Positions 29,397 through 39,793 of a stretch of 64,000 nucleotides of DNA are shown in pieces. Position 1 is the first letter of the stretch, and each line of letters opens with the position of its first letter. Source of the DNA: Lachnospiraceae bacterium (GTDB lineage: Bacteria; Bacillota; Clostridia; Lachnospirales; Lachnospiraceae); NCBI GenBank assembly GCA_015057425.1, contig SVEL01000007.1:62001-126000 (forward strand), in the 5' to 3' direction. The notes below the pieces were generated by a model. The model did no database searches. It was not told the DNA's origin and saw nothing but the letters and a program-made list of their open reading frames with translations. The translations under genes and the position numbers were made by a program.

Positions 29397-29824
29397 TGGT
29401 GTCTTTCCTTCATATCAAGGTATGTAGCATAAGCTTTTTCAAGCATTTGTTTTTCGTTCGGGAACTTCAGCAGATGATAAGCTTCGTAATATTTATAATA
29501 TCCCGAATCATGGAAATACTCTTCTTTTTGAGGTGTGCTGTTGTAGCTGTCGGTGTTCATAAGATACCAGTGAACATCTTTTGAAACAGTATCTCCCGGT
29601 ATATTAAATGAGTATTTGCTCTTGCCTATATATTTTACAATATTGGCTTTTACACCGGCTTCTTCAAACACTTCTCTTATAGCTGTTTCTTCGTAGTCTT
29701 CTCCCTCTTCAACTGTTCCTTTAGGAAGAACCCAACCTTCATATTTATTTTTGTAATTTTTGTACAGTACAAGTATTTTACCTCTGTAGATAACAATACC
29801 GCCGCAGCTTACTGCTTCAATCAT
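29378..29824 (-). CDS. NUDIX hydrolase
   Basis: GTVEEGEDYEETAIREVFEEAGV Nudix box. Confidence 0.94.
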   Translation of the reverse strand: MIEAVSCGGIVIYRGKILVLYKNYKNKYEGWVLPKGTVEEGEDYEETAIREVFEEAGVKANIVKYIGKSKYSFNIPGDTVSKDVHWYLMNTDSYNSTPQKEEYFHDSGYYKYYEAYHLLKFPNEKQMLEKAYATYLDMKERHQWRDIS

Positions 29825-29835
29825 CAGGTTTCCTC

Positions 29836-32334
29836 CTAATCGGTTTTTCTTGTAAAATGACCTTTTGTATAATTATTGCTGTTGAAATCTATAGTATCTA
29901 AAGAACAGCCATTAATATAAATGTAAATGAAATCATCAAGAACTTTTTGGGTTTCTTTAGCATCTTCAAACACAAAATTAAGACGTTTGAATACAGGGTT
30001 TATCTGTTCAACCTTATCTTTTACGTTAAGTAATGAAATCGGCTTATTATTATATAAAATCGAGTAACAATACCTGCAGACTGATGTTTCTCTAAAAGAG
30101 TTGTTTAGTCTGTCATAAAAAATATTGTAGCTGACTTTATTATCCGGTAAATTTCCTGCTTTGCAATGATTCAGCGTTTTGTTACTACACTGAGCAGACA
30201 GCATAATCGGAAAATATCCGTAAACCATAAGCTCACTGTTTAAAACTTTATGTTCTTTAAGTTCGTGATAATCTAATTCTATTGATAAAGTCTTTGCTTC
30301 AGGATTAAATTTGTTAAGGAATTTTTCGGAATAACTGTTATAGTTATAAATGCTGTAATCCATAACAATATTATCTGCATTCGGCAGAACATTTTCTTTA
30401 AGAAAACTGAGTTCTTCCAAAGTTCTTATAAGATATCCGTCTGCTTTTTTCATAATTTCCGACAATCTGCCAATAGTTTCTTCAGCATCTTTTCTGAATA
30501 TATATGGCAATGCGAAATACGCAGAAATGTAATGCTTTTTACAAAGTTTTAAACCATCGTCAAGCTTATCAAACGGATAAAAATTCAAATCAATATAAAT
30601 GCGATTAATATACTCTTTTTTTGCAAGTACTGTTAAAAGTTGTTCTTCGCTTGAAATAAGTACATTAAATTCACAAACTTTCTTTTGATTATTATAATAA
30701 TTTTTATCAGGTTCATCAAGCAGATTGTTTGATGAACTGGGCAAATTGTCTTCGCGTCTGTATTGTGCGAGAATACATTCTTTTAACTTTTCAAACGCTT
30801 CTCTTCTTAGCTCATTACATAACTTCATACTGATAAATACATTTGGTTCAATATTTACATTAAGCTTATCATATGTAAAATCAGTATTTCCTATCTTACT
30901 AAACTTTTCTAAAACATCATCTTTTGTAACAGGTTTATTTAATGCTTCAGTAACAACATCACCCGTAACACATACAGATATGTCATCTGTAACTAATGTA
31001 AACTTTAACGGTAACCCCATTACAGCTTCAACATATCCCGTAACCGGGCGTTTAAGCTTTTTATTTATATAATTCTCGTTTATCTGTTGTATAAGAGAAT
31101 TGTTTCTTGTTCTGATAATAACGTCCGGAAGCTTGGTTTTATTATTAATCCTTGAGGTTACAATTTTATTTATGTCAATTGTATTGCCGGATTTTACATC
31201 TGAGCCTACATTAAATGTATCACCTTTTATCTCTATCAAATCACCTTTGTTTATGTCTTTAAGCGCAATATAGCGACCGTCTTTAGACTTCTTCAAAACA
31301 TTGGTGCCGGCGTGGTTAGGTCTGTCAACAGACATCATATCACTTCCATTGTGACTGAGATAATAGCCTTTTGTAAAATTACCGCGATTATATATATCCA
31401 TCAACATTTCTATATGATTTTTATTTACTTTATAACCTTCTTCACCGGAATTTTTAAGTAAATCGAGATAATATCTGTATGTTGATACTACACTTGCAAC
31501 ATATTCAGGTTTCTTCATACGACCTTCGATTTTTAATGAAAATACGCCGGATTTTAATATTTTCGGCAGAATTTCCAGAGTCATAAGATCTTTGGGGCTT
31601 AAAATATACTTTGTTCCGTCTGATGTTTTGTACGGAAGTCTGCAAGGCTGTGCACATCTGCCTCTGTTGCCGCTTCTGTTGCCGGCTATGCTGCTGAAGA
31701 GACATTGTCCTGAGTACGAATAACATAATGCGCCATGTACAAAAGATTCAATTTCCAAACCTGTAGCATCATATATATTTTTTATTTCATCAAGAGATAA
31801 TTCTCTCGCCGTAACAATTCTTGTTACATTAGGATATTCTCTTAATAACTTGGCTAAATGTGTATTGGTTACAGTCATTTGTGTGCTTATGTGAACAGGA
31901 AGATCAGGAAATTTCTCTTTAAAAAACTCTAAAACTCCAAAATCCTGCACAATAACTGCATCAAGTCCGTGTACATAATACGGTTTAATATAATCATACA
32001 AAAACTCGTTGATTTCACTATTCTTTAAAAGTGTATTTACCGTAAGGAATAACTTCTTGTTGTGTAAATGGGCATAATCAATCAGCTCAAGAAGTTCATC
32101 TTCCGTTGGATTATCAGCATAAGCCCTGGCTCCGAAAAGATTTCCACCCATATATACAGCATCTGCTCCTGAATTAATAGCTGCAAAAAAACATTCTTTT
32201 GAGCCGGCAGGCGCAAGTAATTCAGACGAAAAACAACCATTAAAATCAGTATTACTGTTTTTAATGGTTGTACTTTTAGTATACAATTTACCTGATTTAT
32301 CATTGCATATCATAAAAAGCCACCTTTTAGTCAA
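29836..32334 (-). CDS. U32-family peptidase / collagenase-like protein
   Basis: ELLAPAGSKECFFAAINSGADAVYMGGNLFGARAYA; ESFVHGALCYSYSGQCLFSS...GNRGRCAQPCRLPY; start may be the internal Met at 32313. Confidence 0.93.
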   Translation of the reverse strand: MTKRWLFMICNDKSGKLYTKSTTIKNSNTDFNGCFSSELLAPAGSKECFFAAINSGADAVYMGGNLFGARAYADNPTEDELLELIDYAHLHNKKLFLTVNTLLKNSEINEFLYDYIKPYYVHGLDAVIVQDFGVLEFFKEKFPDLPVHISTQMTVTNTHLAKLLREYPNVTRIVTARELSLDEIKNIYDATGLEIESFVHGALCYSYSGQCLFSSIAGNRSGNRGRCAQPCRLPYKTSDGTKYILSPKDLMTLEILPKILKSGVFSLKIEGRMKKPEYVASVVSTYRYYLDLLKNSGEEGYKVNKNHIEMLMDIYNRGNFTKGYYLSHNGSDMMSVDRPNHAGTNVLKKSKDGRYIALKDINKGDLIEIKGDTFNVGSDVKSGNTIDINKIVTSRINNKTKLPDVIIRTRNNSLIQQINENYINKKLKRPVTGYVEAVMGLPLKFTLVTDDISVCVTGDVVTEALNKPVTKDDVLEKFSKIGNTDFTYDKLNVNIEPNVFISMKLCNELRREAFEKLKECILAQYRREDNLPSSSNNLLDEPDKNYYNNQKKVCEFNVLISSEEQLLTVLAKKEYINRIYIDLNFYPFDKLDDGLKLCKKHYISAYFALPYIFRKDAEETIGRLSEIMKKADGYLIRTLEELSFLKENVLPNADNIVMDYSIYNYNSYSEKFLNKFNPEAKTLSIELDYHELKEHKVLNSELMVYGYFPIMLSAQCSNKTLNHCKAGNLPDNKVSYNIFYDRLNNSFRETSVCRYCYSILYNNKPISLLNVKDKVEQINPVFKRLNFVFEDAKETQKVLDDFIYIYINGCSLDTIDFNSNNYTKGHFTRKTD

Positions 32335-32337
32335 AAC

Positions 32338-32769
32338 TTATGTTGTAGTTCGTCTTCTTTTTGATGCAGATAAATCGCTTAATTCAGTTTCTAATCTGAC
32401 AATAGTCATCTTAGATTCATTAAGTTCATTCTGTAATGTTGCAATTTCTTTCTTTAATGCTTCAACATCAATCTGTGAAGCAATAAGCTCATGCTTGATA
32501 TCATAAATTCTCTGGTCTTTAACCTGAGCTTCACCGTCTATTGCATCAGCCTGTTTTTTTGCTTTAAAATAATCATCTGCTATATTAATCTCAAGAAGAG
32601 TCTTCTGATCTTCAAGACTTAATTTTCTGTACCAGTCGTTCTTCATAAACTCATCTGTCTTTGAGTTAATATATGTAGCCACCTTTTGTAAATACTCGGT
32701 GCTTTCATATCCGCTGAGAGTATAGATTTTTCCATTAATTAAAACATCAGTACTATTCTTTGATGACAT
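32338..32769 (-). CDS. zapA: cell division protein ZapA
   Basis: VLINGKIYTLSGYESTEYLQKVATYINSKTDE followed by coiled coil. Confidence 0.88.
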   Translation of the reverse strand: MSSKNSTDVLINGKIYTLSGYESTEYLQKVATYINSKTDEFMKNDWYRKLSLEDQKTLLEINIADDYFKAKKQADAIDGEAQVKDQRIYDIKHELIASQIDVEALKKEIATLQNELNESKMTIVRLETELSDLSASKRRRTTT

Positions 32770-32886
32770 CGATGGACCGGACCTTTCCGTAACATAAACA
32801 TAAATTAATATGTTACTGTCTTTTTTTGAAGATAAACATATCTTGTTATTTGTTTTAAATCAACACACAAGATATTGTATATTTTA

Positions 32887-32914
32887 ATTATACACATTTT
32901 TAAAAAATAGACAA
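32887..32914 (-). promoter_or_regulatory. promoter for zapA
   Basis: Minus strand TTGTCT, 16-nt spacer, TATAAT. Confidence 0.65.
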
Positions 32915-32938
32915 TAGAAAAATTAAAAATAATCTATA

Positions 32939-33940
32939 TTATTGAGGAATATTTAGTCCTAAATGTTTATATGCAAGTTCTGTTGCAACTCTGCCCTTAG
33001 GTGTTCTGTTAATAAAGCCATTTTTGATAAGGTATGGTTCATATACATCTTCCAATGTTCCGGCATCTTCACCTAAAGCAGCCGCCAATGTGTCAAGACC
33101 TACAGGTCCACCCATAAATTTATGAATTATAGTTAAAAGTATATTGCGGTCACCTTTGTCCAGTCCGTACTTATCAACTTCAAGAAGATTAAGAGCATAA
33201 TCAGCAACATCAACATTGATTGAACCGTCATATTTTACCTCTGCAAAGTCTCTTACTCTCTTTAACAATCTGTTGGCAAGACGCGGTGTTCCTCTTGAAC
33301 GTCTTGCTATTTCAGCAGCTCCCGCACTGTCAATATCAACATTTAAAACATCTGCTGATCTTGTAACAATATCAGTTAACTCTTCAACAGAATAAAATTC
33401 AAGCCTGTTAATAACACCAAATCTGTCTCTTAACGGTGCTGTTAAAAGTCCTGCTCTTGTAGTCGCGCCTATCAATGTAAAATGCGGCAAATCAAGTCGA
33501 ATAGACTTGGCACCCTGTCCTTTGCCTATCATAACATCAATGGCAAAATCTTCCATAGCAGGATACAAAACTTCTTCAACCTGTCTGTTAAGACGATGAA
33601 TCTCATCGATAAATAAAACATCACCATCTTTTAAATTATTAAGAACTGCCGCCATTTCACCCGGTTTTTCAATTGCCGGACCACTTGTAATCTTTATATT
33701 TACGCCCATTTCATTGGCAATAATACACGCAAGTGTGGTTTTACCAAGTCCCGGAGGACCATAAAATAGAATGTGATCAAGAGAATCACCTCTCTTTTTT
33801 GCTGCTTCTATGTACACCTTAAGATTTTCTTTGACTTTACTTTGTCCGATGTAATCATTAAGCATTGATGGTCTTAAATTGTTTTCAATTGCAATATCTT
33901 CCTTTGCAAATTCAGTATTAATCAATCTTCTTTCACTCAT
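32939..33940 (-). CDS. ruvB: Holliday junction DNA helicase RuvB
   Basis: [56 protein letters not shown]. Confidence 0.98.
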   Translation of the reverse strand: MSERRLINTEFAKEDIAIENNLRPSMLNDYIGQSKVKENLKVYIEAAKKRGDSLDHILFYGPPGLGKTTLACIIANEMGVNIKITSGPAIEKPGEMAAVLNNLKDGDVLFIDEIHRLNRQVEEVLYPAMEDFAIDVMIGKGQGAKSIRLDLPHFTLIGATTRAGLLTAPLRDRFGVINRLEFYSVEELTDIVTRSADVLNVDIDSAGAAEIARRSRGTPRLANRLLKRVRDFAEVKYDGSINVDVADYALNLLEVDKYGLDKGDRNILLTIIHKFMGGPVGLDTLAAALGEDAGTLEDVYEPYLIKNGFINRTPKGRVATELAYKHLGLNIPQ

Positions 33941-33982
33941 AAAAATCTCCATAAAGCTAAATAATAAACTTAAATCATAATC

Positions 33983-34585
33983 TTAAATCAATTTCTTCAA
34001 CGACTTTTTAAGCAATGTTTCAGCTGTATCATCATTATCAATTTCTATACTTCTTATAGCTTTCAACGCTTCTGATTGCGAATATCCAAGTGCAACAAGA
34101 GCCTGAACGGTCTCGTTTTGAACATTATCTGCTGATGAAGATGTAAGCTTATTGGTCGAAACTTCACTTTCAAAAACATCCTCTAAATTAAGCTTATCTT
34201 TCAATTCTAATATAACCTTTTGAGCAGTTTTACTTCCGATACCCGGAACTGCTGTAATAGCTTTAACATCATCAGATATGACAGCATAACGTAAATCATT
34301 AGGCGAAAGTGTACTGAGAATTGATATTCCGGCCTTAGGACCGATTCCGTTAACTCCGATAAGCATCTTATAAACAGCAAGTTCTTCCTTTGTAAGGAAG
34401 CCATATAACTGAATAGCATCTTCTCTTACACTCATGTATGTATATAACTTAATTTCACGTCCAATCTTACAATTACTGTCAAACACAGTTCCCGGAACAA
34501 ATATATTGTATCCCATTCCGCCACACTCAACAAGTAATGAATTTTCACCTATATCATCAATATAACCTTTTATAAATCCTATCAC
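33983..34585 (-). CDS. ruvA: Holliday junction DNA helicase subunit RuvA
   Basis: MIGFIKGYIDDIGENSLLVECGGMGYNI, GVNGIGPKAGISILS, VPGIGSKTAQKVILELKDKL. Confidence 0.98.
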   Translation of the reverse strand: MIGFIKGYIDDIGENSLLVECGGMGYNIFVPGTVFDSNCKIGREIKLYTYMSVREDAIQLYGFLTKEELAVYKMLIGVNGIGPKAGISILSTLSPNDLRYAVISDDVKAITAVPGIGSKTAQKVILELKDKLNLEDVFESEVSTNKLTSSSADNVQNETVQALVALGYSQSEALKAIRSIEIDNDDTAETLLKKSLKKLI

Positions 34586-35124
34586 AACATCTTCTCCAAT
34601 CTGACTTTTTTAATAATTATACCACTTACAGTACCGATTAACATTCCTGTTATAATACCGGCAATTACTAATACCGGTCCGTAAAATGCTACCGTAAACC
34701 TTCTTACAACAATGACGGCAACAATAAGCTGCCCGACATTGTGCATAACAGCTCCGATAATACTTACCGACAAAATATTAAATATCTTGAACTTTTTTAT
34801 AACAATCATGGCAACGGTAGACAAAACACCACCAACAATGCTAAAGAAAAAAGTGTAAATATTGCCAAAAAACAGCGAGATGACAAATATCCTTATTATA
34901 TTGATAACAATTGCTTCCCTGTTTCCTAATATGTAAAGAGCAATTATAATTCCGATATTGGCCACCCCGAGCTTAATACCCGGAATTCCAAAGTTAAAGG
35001 GAATAAGAGCTTCAATGTACGAAAACACTATAGCTAATGCTGTAAACAACGCCATAAGTGCAGTTCTTTTGCTGTCAAAAAATCTTTTTTGTTTTGTTTT
35101 ATCAGTTTTAAATTCTTGTTTCAT
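34582..35124 (-). CDS. Gx transporter family protein (EetB-like / HepS component I-like)
   Basis: ALMALFTALAIVFSYIEALIPFNFGIPGIKLGVANIGIIIALY. Confidence 0.88.
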   Translation of the reverse strand: MKQEFKTDKTKQKRFFDSKRTALMALFTALAIVFSYIEALIPFNFGIPGIKLGVANIGIIIALYILGNREAIVINIIRIFVISLFFGNIYTFFFSIVGGVLSTVAMIVIKKFKIFNILSVSIIGAVMHNVGQLIVAVIVVRRFTVAFYGPVLVIAGIITGMLIGTVSGIIIKKVRLEKML

Positions 35125-35144
35125 TAATCTATGTCCTATTTTAA

Positions 35145-35522
35145 TTATTCAGCGGATTTAATACGGATAACCAGTTTGTGCGGTATGCAGATAATTTCCT
35201 CTCCTTCTTTATAAATGGGAACATGTGCTGCACATATACCATCGGGACAATCCGCAAAAGAAACACTTGCCCTGCCATCCTTTATAATCAGAGTATTTCT
35301 TCCGTATTCTGTAACAATATCATAACTTATGTCTTCAGACAGACTAAACTCACAAACAGTTTGATTGTTAACCTCTGCTACAACCGTAGTACCTTCTTTG
35401 CTTAATGAATTTGTAATAAAAATCACACCAAGTAATGCTATGGCAATTACAAATAAAGCTGTAACCAGAAAAATATCTGATTTATTGAATTTGAATGAGA
35501 TTCCGTCTTTATTCAAAACCAT
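35145..35522 (-). CDS. NusG domain II-containing membrane protein (EetA-like)
   Basis: N-terminal TM and RNTLIIKDGRASVSFADCPDGICAAHVPIYKEGEEIICIPHKLVIRI. Confidence 0.88.
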   Translation of the reverse strand: MVLNKDGISFKFNKSDIFLVTALFVIAIALLGVIFITNSLSKEGTTVVAEVNNQTVCEFSLSEDISYDIVTEYGRNTLIIKDGRASVSFADCPDGICAAHVPIYKEGEEIICIPHKLVIRIKSAE

Positions 35523-35629
35523 GCTCCTTCATATACTAATCTACTCTTAGATTATATCACTCGAACAAATGTTTGTAAACAAAAAAATAGTTATTTCATA
35601 TTTTAGTATTAAATGATATAATTAATATT

Positions 35630-36757
35630 ATGAATAATTTAAATATTAACGAAAAAGTTGATTTTAAAAACTTAATAAACATAAAGACAATGACTGTCTT
35701 ACTGATGATAGTTATTTCCGTAATAATTATAATTGCCGTTCCTAAAGATATAAATACAAAAATATCTTATGAAGAATTGACCGGCTTTTATTTTGATACA
35801 TATATATCCGTAAAATTATATTATAACGATAAAGACAGCTATAATAAAATTATTAAAGATGCAAATCAGACAGACAAAGAATATTTCACCGAAAAACTTA
35901 ATGATATTAATAAAATGTGTGCAAATTATCACAATCTCTGGGACAAAAATAATCCTGAAAGCGATATATATAAGATAAACACATTGCGAAATACTGCTGT
36001 TGATGAAGAAACATACAAAATAATCGAAAAATCTGTTGAATATTCTTCTTTAACAAAAGGTGCTTTTGATATTACTTTAGGCACGGTTACAACCGGTTTT
36101 AATGCTTCTGAAAAGAAAATATATAATGAAGAAAAAATTTCAGGGCTTCTTGATGATATATCATATAAAAGTATAAAGCTGTATACTTTTAGTGAATCAG
36201 GAAAAACTACCTATTACGTAGAACTTTTATCCGAAGAAACTTTAATTGACCTCGGTAGTATTGCAAAGGGATATATTGCAGATGAAATTTCATCATATTT
36301 GAAGGCTTCAGGTATAAATAATGCATTAATCAGCCTTGGCGGCAACATAATTGCTGCAGGTTCAAAGTCACAAAATGTTCCATACATTATCGGAGTACAA
36401 AAACCATTTGACCCGGCAGGCAGCAACATTGCCACCTTGAAAATAAATGATTATTCGGTTGTTACTTCAGGAATTTATGAACGTTACTTTGAAGCTGACG
36501 GTAAATTATTGCATCATATCTTCTCGCCTAAAACAGGAATGCCTGTTGAAAACAATCTGTATTCGGTTACTGTTATAGGAAAAGATTCAGATATGTGCGA
36601 TATGTTAAGTACTGCCCTTTTTGTTATGGGTATATCTGACGGCATCAAATTAATAAATTCTCTTGAAGATTATCATTGTATATATATAGACAACGAATTT
36701 AAATATACTTACAGCAATGAATTAGAACTTGAAAATGGCGTGTTTTCAATTAAATAA
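35630..36757 (+). CDS. apbE: FAD:protein FMN transferase (ApbE), membrane-anchored
   Basis: FDTYISVKLYY, DLGSIAKGYIADEISSYLKASGINNALISLGGNIIAAG; N-terminal TM helix. Confidence 0.93.
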   Translation: MNNLNINEKVDFKNLINIKTMTVLLMIVISVIIIIAVPKDINTKISYEELTGFYFDTYISVKLYYNDKDSYNKIIKDANQTDKEYFTEKLNDINKMCANYHNLWDKNNPESDIYKINTLRNTAVDEETYKIIEKSVEYSSLTKGAFDITLGTVTTGFNASEKKIYNEEKISGLLDDISYKSIKLYTFSESGKTTYYVELLSEETLIDLGSIAKGYIADEISSYLKASGINNALISLGGNIIAAGSKSQNVPYIIGVQKPFDPAGSNIATLKINDYSVVTSGIYERYFEADGKLLHHIFSPKTGMPVENNLYSVTVIGKDSDMCDMLSTALFVMGISDGIKLINSLEDYHCIYIDNEFKYTYSNELELENGVFSIK

Positions 36758-36805
36758 AATGCTTTTTATTTTGTTAATAAATTTTATATTTTTTTCAATA
36801 TTTGT

Positions 36806-36834
36806 TTGACGTTAATACTATGTTTTGGTAAAAT
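36806..36834 (+). promoter_or_regulatory. promoter for NCS2 permease
   Basis: TTGACG, 17-nt spacer, TAAAAT. Confidence 0.75.
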
Positions 36835-36871
36835 CTAAGTATAATTTATTTTACAAAAGGAGGACTTTTTA

Positions 36872-38322
36872 ATGGGCTTTTTCAAGTTAAAAGAAAGAGG
36901 TTCAACTGTAGGAACTGAGATTATCGCAGGTCTTACAACTTTTTTGCCATGTGCTACATTGTAGTTGTTAACCCTAATCAGGTTGCAGCTGAAGGCGCAG
37001 GCGGATGGCTTGCCGGATTAGGTGCTGATGCAGCAACACTTGGTCAGATTTGGAACGCTGTTTATATTGCATCAGTACTTGTTGCCGTTATTGGTACATT
37101 GCTTATGGCTTTATATGCACGACTTCCATTTGCACAGGCATGTGGTATGGGTCTTAACTCATTCTTCTGCACAACATTCGTTGCAGGTGCATTTTTTGCA
37201 GGAGTTGACCTTATAACAGGTTATCATTCAGGTATTGTTATTATTTTCTTATCAGGTATTTTATTCCTTATTTTATCTGTTACAGGATTAAGAAAATATA
37301 TTGCAACTGCTATGCCTGACTGTTTAAAGAAAGCTATCCCTGCAGGTATCGGTCTTTTCATTGCTTTTATCGGATTTAAGAACGTTGGTATTATTCAGGA
37401 TAATCCATATACATTCGTTCAGCTTTTCGATTTTAACGGTGCAATTGATAATTCAGCTAATTTATTTGAAGCTTGGAAGACTATGGCACCTGTAGTTATT
37501 ACATTTATCGGTCTTATTATTATCGGTGTTCTTACAAAACTTAAAGTAAAAGGTGCTGTTATTATAAGTATTCTTGCTACAACTGCTATCTACTATGTTT
37601 CAACACTTACAATGCCAAGTTTTGACTTAGGACATATCGGACAGTCATTTAAAGATTTTGGTACAATCGGTATTACAGGTTTATTTGATCCTGCCGGATG
37701 GAAGGCAGCTTTCAGTGGCGCTCACATCGATGGTGTATTCGGTGCAATCGTACTTATACTTACATTCTGTCTCGTTGATATGTTTGATACAATCGGAACA
37801 CTTTATGGTACAGCATCACAGGCAAATATGCTTGATGACAATGGTGACCCTGTTGATGTAAATAAAGCTATGATGTGTGACTCTATCGGTACAGTAACAG
37901 GTGCTGTTCTTGGTACTTCAACATGTACAACATTCGTAGAATCAGCTGCTGGTGTTGGTGCAGGCGGACGTACAGGTATTTCAAGTATCGTTACAGCAGC
38001 ATGCTTCGTTGCATGTTTATTCTTAGCTCCTGTTGCATCAATCGTTCCATCATGTGCTACAGCTCCTGCATTAATCTTTGTTGGCGTTCTTATGCTTAAG
38101 AATTTCTCAAAGGTTGATATGGATGACATTTGCTCAGCAATTCCTGCATTCCTTACACTTATCATTATGGTATTATCATATTCAATTTCAAATGGTATCG
38201 GTGTAGGTGCAATCAGTTATGTTCTTCTTACACTCTTCACAGGAAAGTATAAGAAGAAAGATATTATGATTACAATAATAGCAATTCTCTTCCTTGCAAG
38301 ATTTATGTTAGTTACAATGTAA
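36872..38322 (+). CDS. NCS2-family nucleobase permease (guanine/hypoxanthine type) with a frame break at 36940-36946
   Basis: AAGGAGG then ATGGGCTTTTTCAAG encodes MGFFKLKERGSTVGTEIIAGLTTF in frame 0, stopping at TAG 36962; the rest (AMCYIVVVNPNQVAAEGAGG...) is in the -1 frame to 38322. Confidence 0.88.
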
Positions 38323-38344
38323 TCGTATCATTAATCCAAAAATA

Positions 38345-38382
38345 AGAGACCTGATTTTTATCATTTATCAGGTCTCTTTCTT
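38345..38382 (+). terminator. terminator after NCS2 permease (may also act for convergent rnfB)
   Basis: AGAGACCTGAT ... ATCAGGTCTCT then T-rich tract. Confidence 0.85.
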
Positions 38383-38407
38383 TATGTCTCGATATATAAC
38401 AATCGTA

Positions 38408-39187
38408 TTATTTAATACATTTTACAGGACATTTTTCTTTACATATTCCACATACAACACACTTGTCGTAATCAATTACAGGTAAATTGTTTTCTACCGT
38501 AATCGCCTCTGCAGGACAATTCTTTTCGCAAAGCTTACATCCGATACATCCGACACTGCATACTGATTTAACAACTTTTCCTGTATCGTGTGAACTGCAT
38601 CCTACATACTGTTCATTAATTTCAGGAATTATCTCTATGATTCCTCTTGGGCATGCTTTTGCACATTTACCGCATCCCATACATTTGTCTTTATCAACTG
38701 ATGCTATTCCGTCTACGATTGATATTGCATCTTTATCACAAACTTCTGCACAACTTCCAAGTCCAAGACATCCGTATGTACACATTTTAGCTCCACCGCT
38801 TATGTACATCGCTTCTCTACAGCTCATATTGCCGTTATAATTAAACTTATCAGGCGCCTTATCGCATGTACCGCTACACTTGATTACTGCCCTTAACTTA
38901 ACTGCTTTGGCATCAACACCCATAACCTCGCCAATGGCTTTTACCATAACCTCGCCACCTACAGGACAGGCATTTACCGGTGCTTTCCCTTCAGCAATGG
39001 CTTTTGCTAAATCATCACATCCTGCATATCCGCATCCGCCACAATTATTACCCGGAAGAGCTTCTCTGATAGCTTCTTCCTTTTCATCTACTTTAACTTC
39101 CAATATTTTTCCCGCAATTCCTAATAGTGCTCCAATTAAAAGACCTGTGCCACCTATGACAATTACGGCTAATAATATACCATCCAT
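38408..39187 (-). CDS. rnfB: Rnf electron transport complex subunit RnfB
   Basis: EALPGNNCGGCGYAGCDDLAKAI plus multiple CxxCxxCxxxC ferredoxin motifs. Confidence 0.97.
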   Translation of the reverse strand: MDGILLAVIVIGGTGLLIGALLGIAGKILEVKVDEKEEAIREALPGNNCGGCGYAGCDDLAKAIAEGKAPVNACPVGGEVMVKAIGEVMGVDAKAVKLRAVIKCSGTCDKAPDKFNYNGNMSCREAMYISGGAKMCTYGCLGLGSCAEVCDKDAISIVDGIASVDKDKCMGCGKCAKACPRGIIEIIPEINEQYVGCSSHDTGKVVKSVCSVGCIGCKLCEKNCPAEAITVENNLPVIDYDKCVVCGICKEKCPVKCIK

Positions 39188-39200
39188 AGTGAACCTCCTA

Positions 39201-39776
39201 TTAGAACAATCCTGCGAAACCGCTAAATGCCATAGCCATAAGTCCTGCTGATATAAGAACTATCGGCATACCTTTAAATGCTTTCGGCACGTCATTGTGT
39301 TCTGATTTTTCTCTTATTCCTGCTAAAATAACTATAGCAATTGTAAATCCAAGTGATGTACCTAAACTGTTCATCATACTTTCACCAAAATTATATGCTT
39401 TCTGGACATTTGTAATTGCAATTCCAAGAACGGCACAATTTGTTGTTATAAGTGGTAAATATACACCTAACGCATTATACAACGGTTTACTGTACTTTTT
39501 CAGGAACATTTCTACCAACTGTACAAGACATGCAATTACAAGAATAAATACAATTGTCTGAAGATACTGAACATCATATGGTACAAGAAGATAATATTGA
39601 ATACCATATGTAATCGCAGATGAAATCATAATTACAAAAATAACTGCAATTCCCATACCCGATGCTGTTTTAATCTTTTTTGAAACGCCAAGGAAAGGAC
39701 ATAATCCAAGGAACTGACTTAAAACAACATTATTAATTAATGCGGCACCAAGGCCAATAAGTACTAACTCTTTCAT
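39201..39776 (-). CDS. rnfA: RnfA
   Basis: LGAALINNVVLSQFLGLCPFLGVSKK; TNCAVLG. Confidence 0.97.
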   Translation of the reverse strand: MKELVLIGLGAALINNVVLSQFLGLCPFLGVSKKIKTASGMGIAVIFVIMISSAITYGIQYYLLVPYDVQYLQTIVFILVIACLVQLVEMFLKKYSKPLYNALGVYLPLITTNCAVLGIAITNVQKAYNFGESMMNSLGTSLGFTIAIVILAGIREKSEHNDVPKAFKGMPIVLISAGLMAMAFSGFAGLF

Positions 39777-39793
39777 TTTGTTATATCCTTTCT

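Noticed and set aside
36758-36871. Purine riboswitch upstream of the NCS2 permease
   Set aside because: A short AT-rich leader between promoter and RBS, too small for the aptamer; no conserved purine-aptamer core recognised.
37803-38165. 120-aa minus-strand ORF inside the NCS2 permease
   Set aside because: Low-complexity antisense ORF with no family signal; the coding strand is clear.
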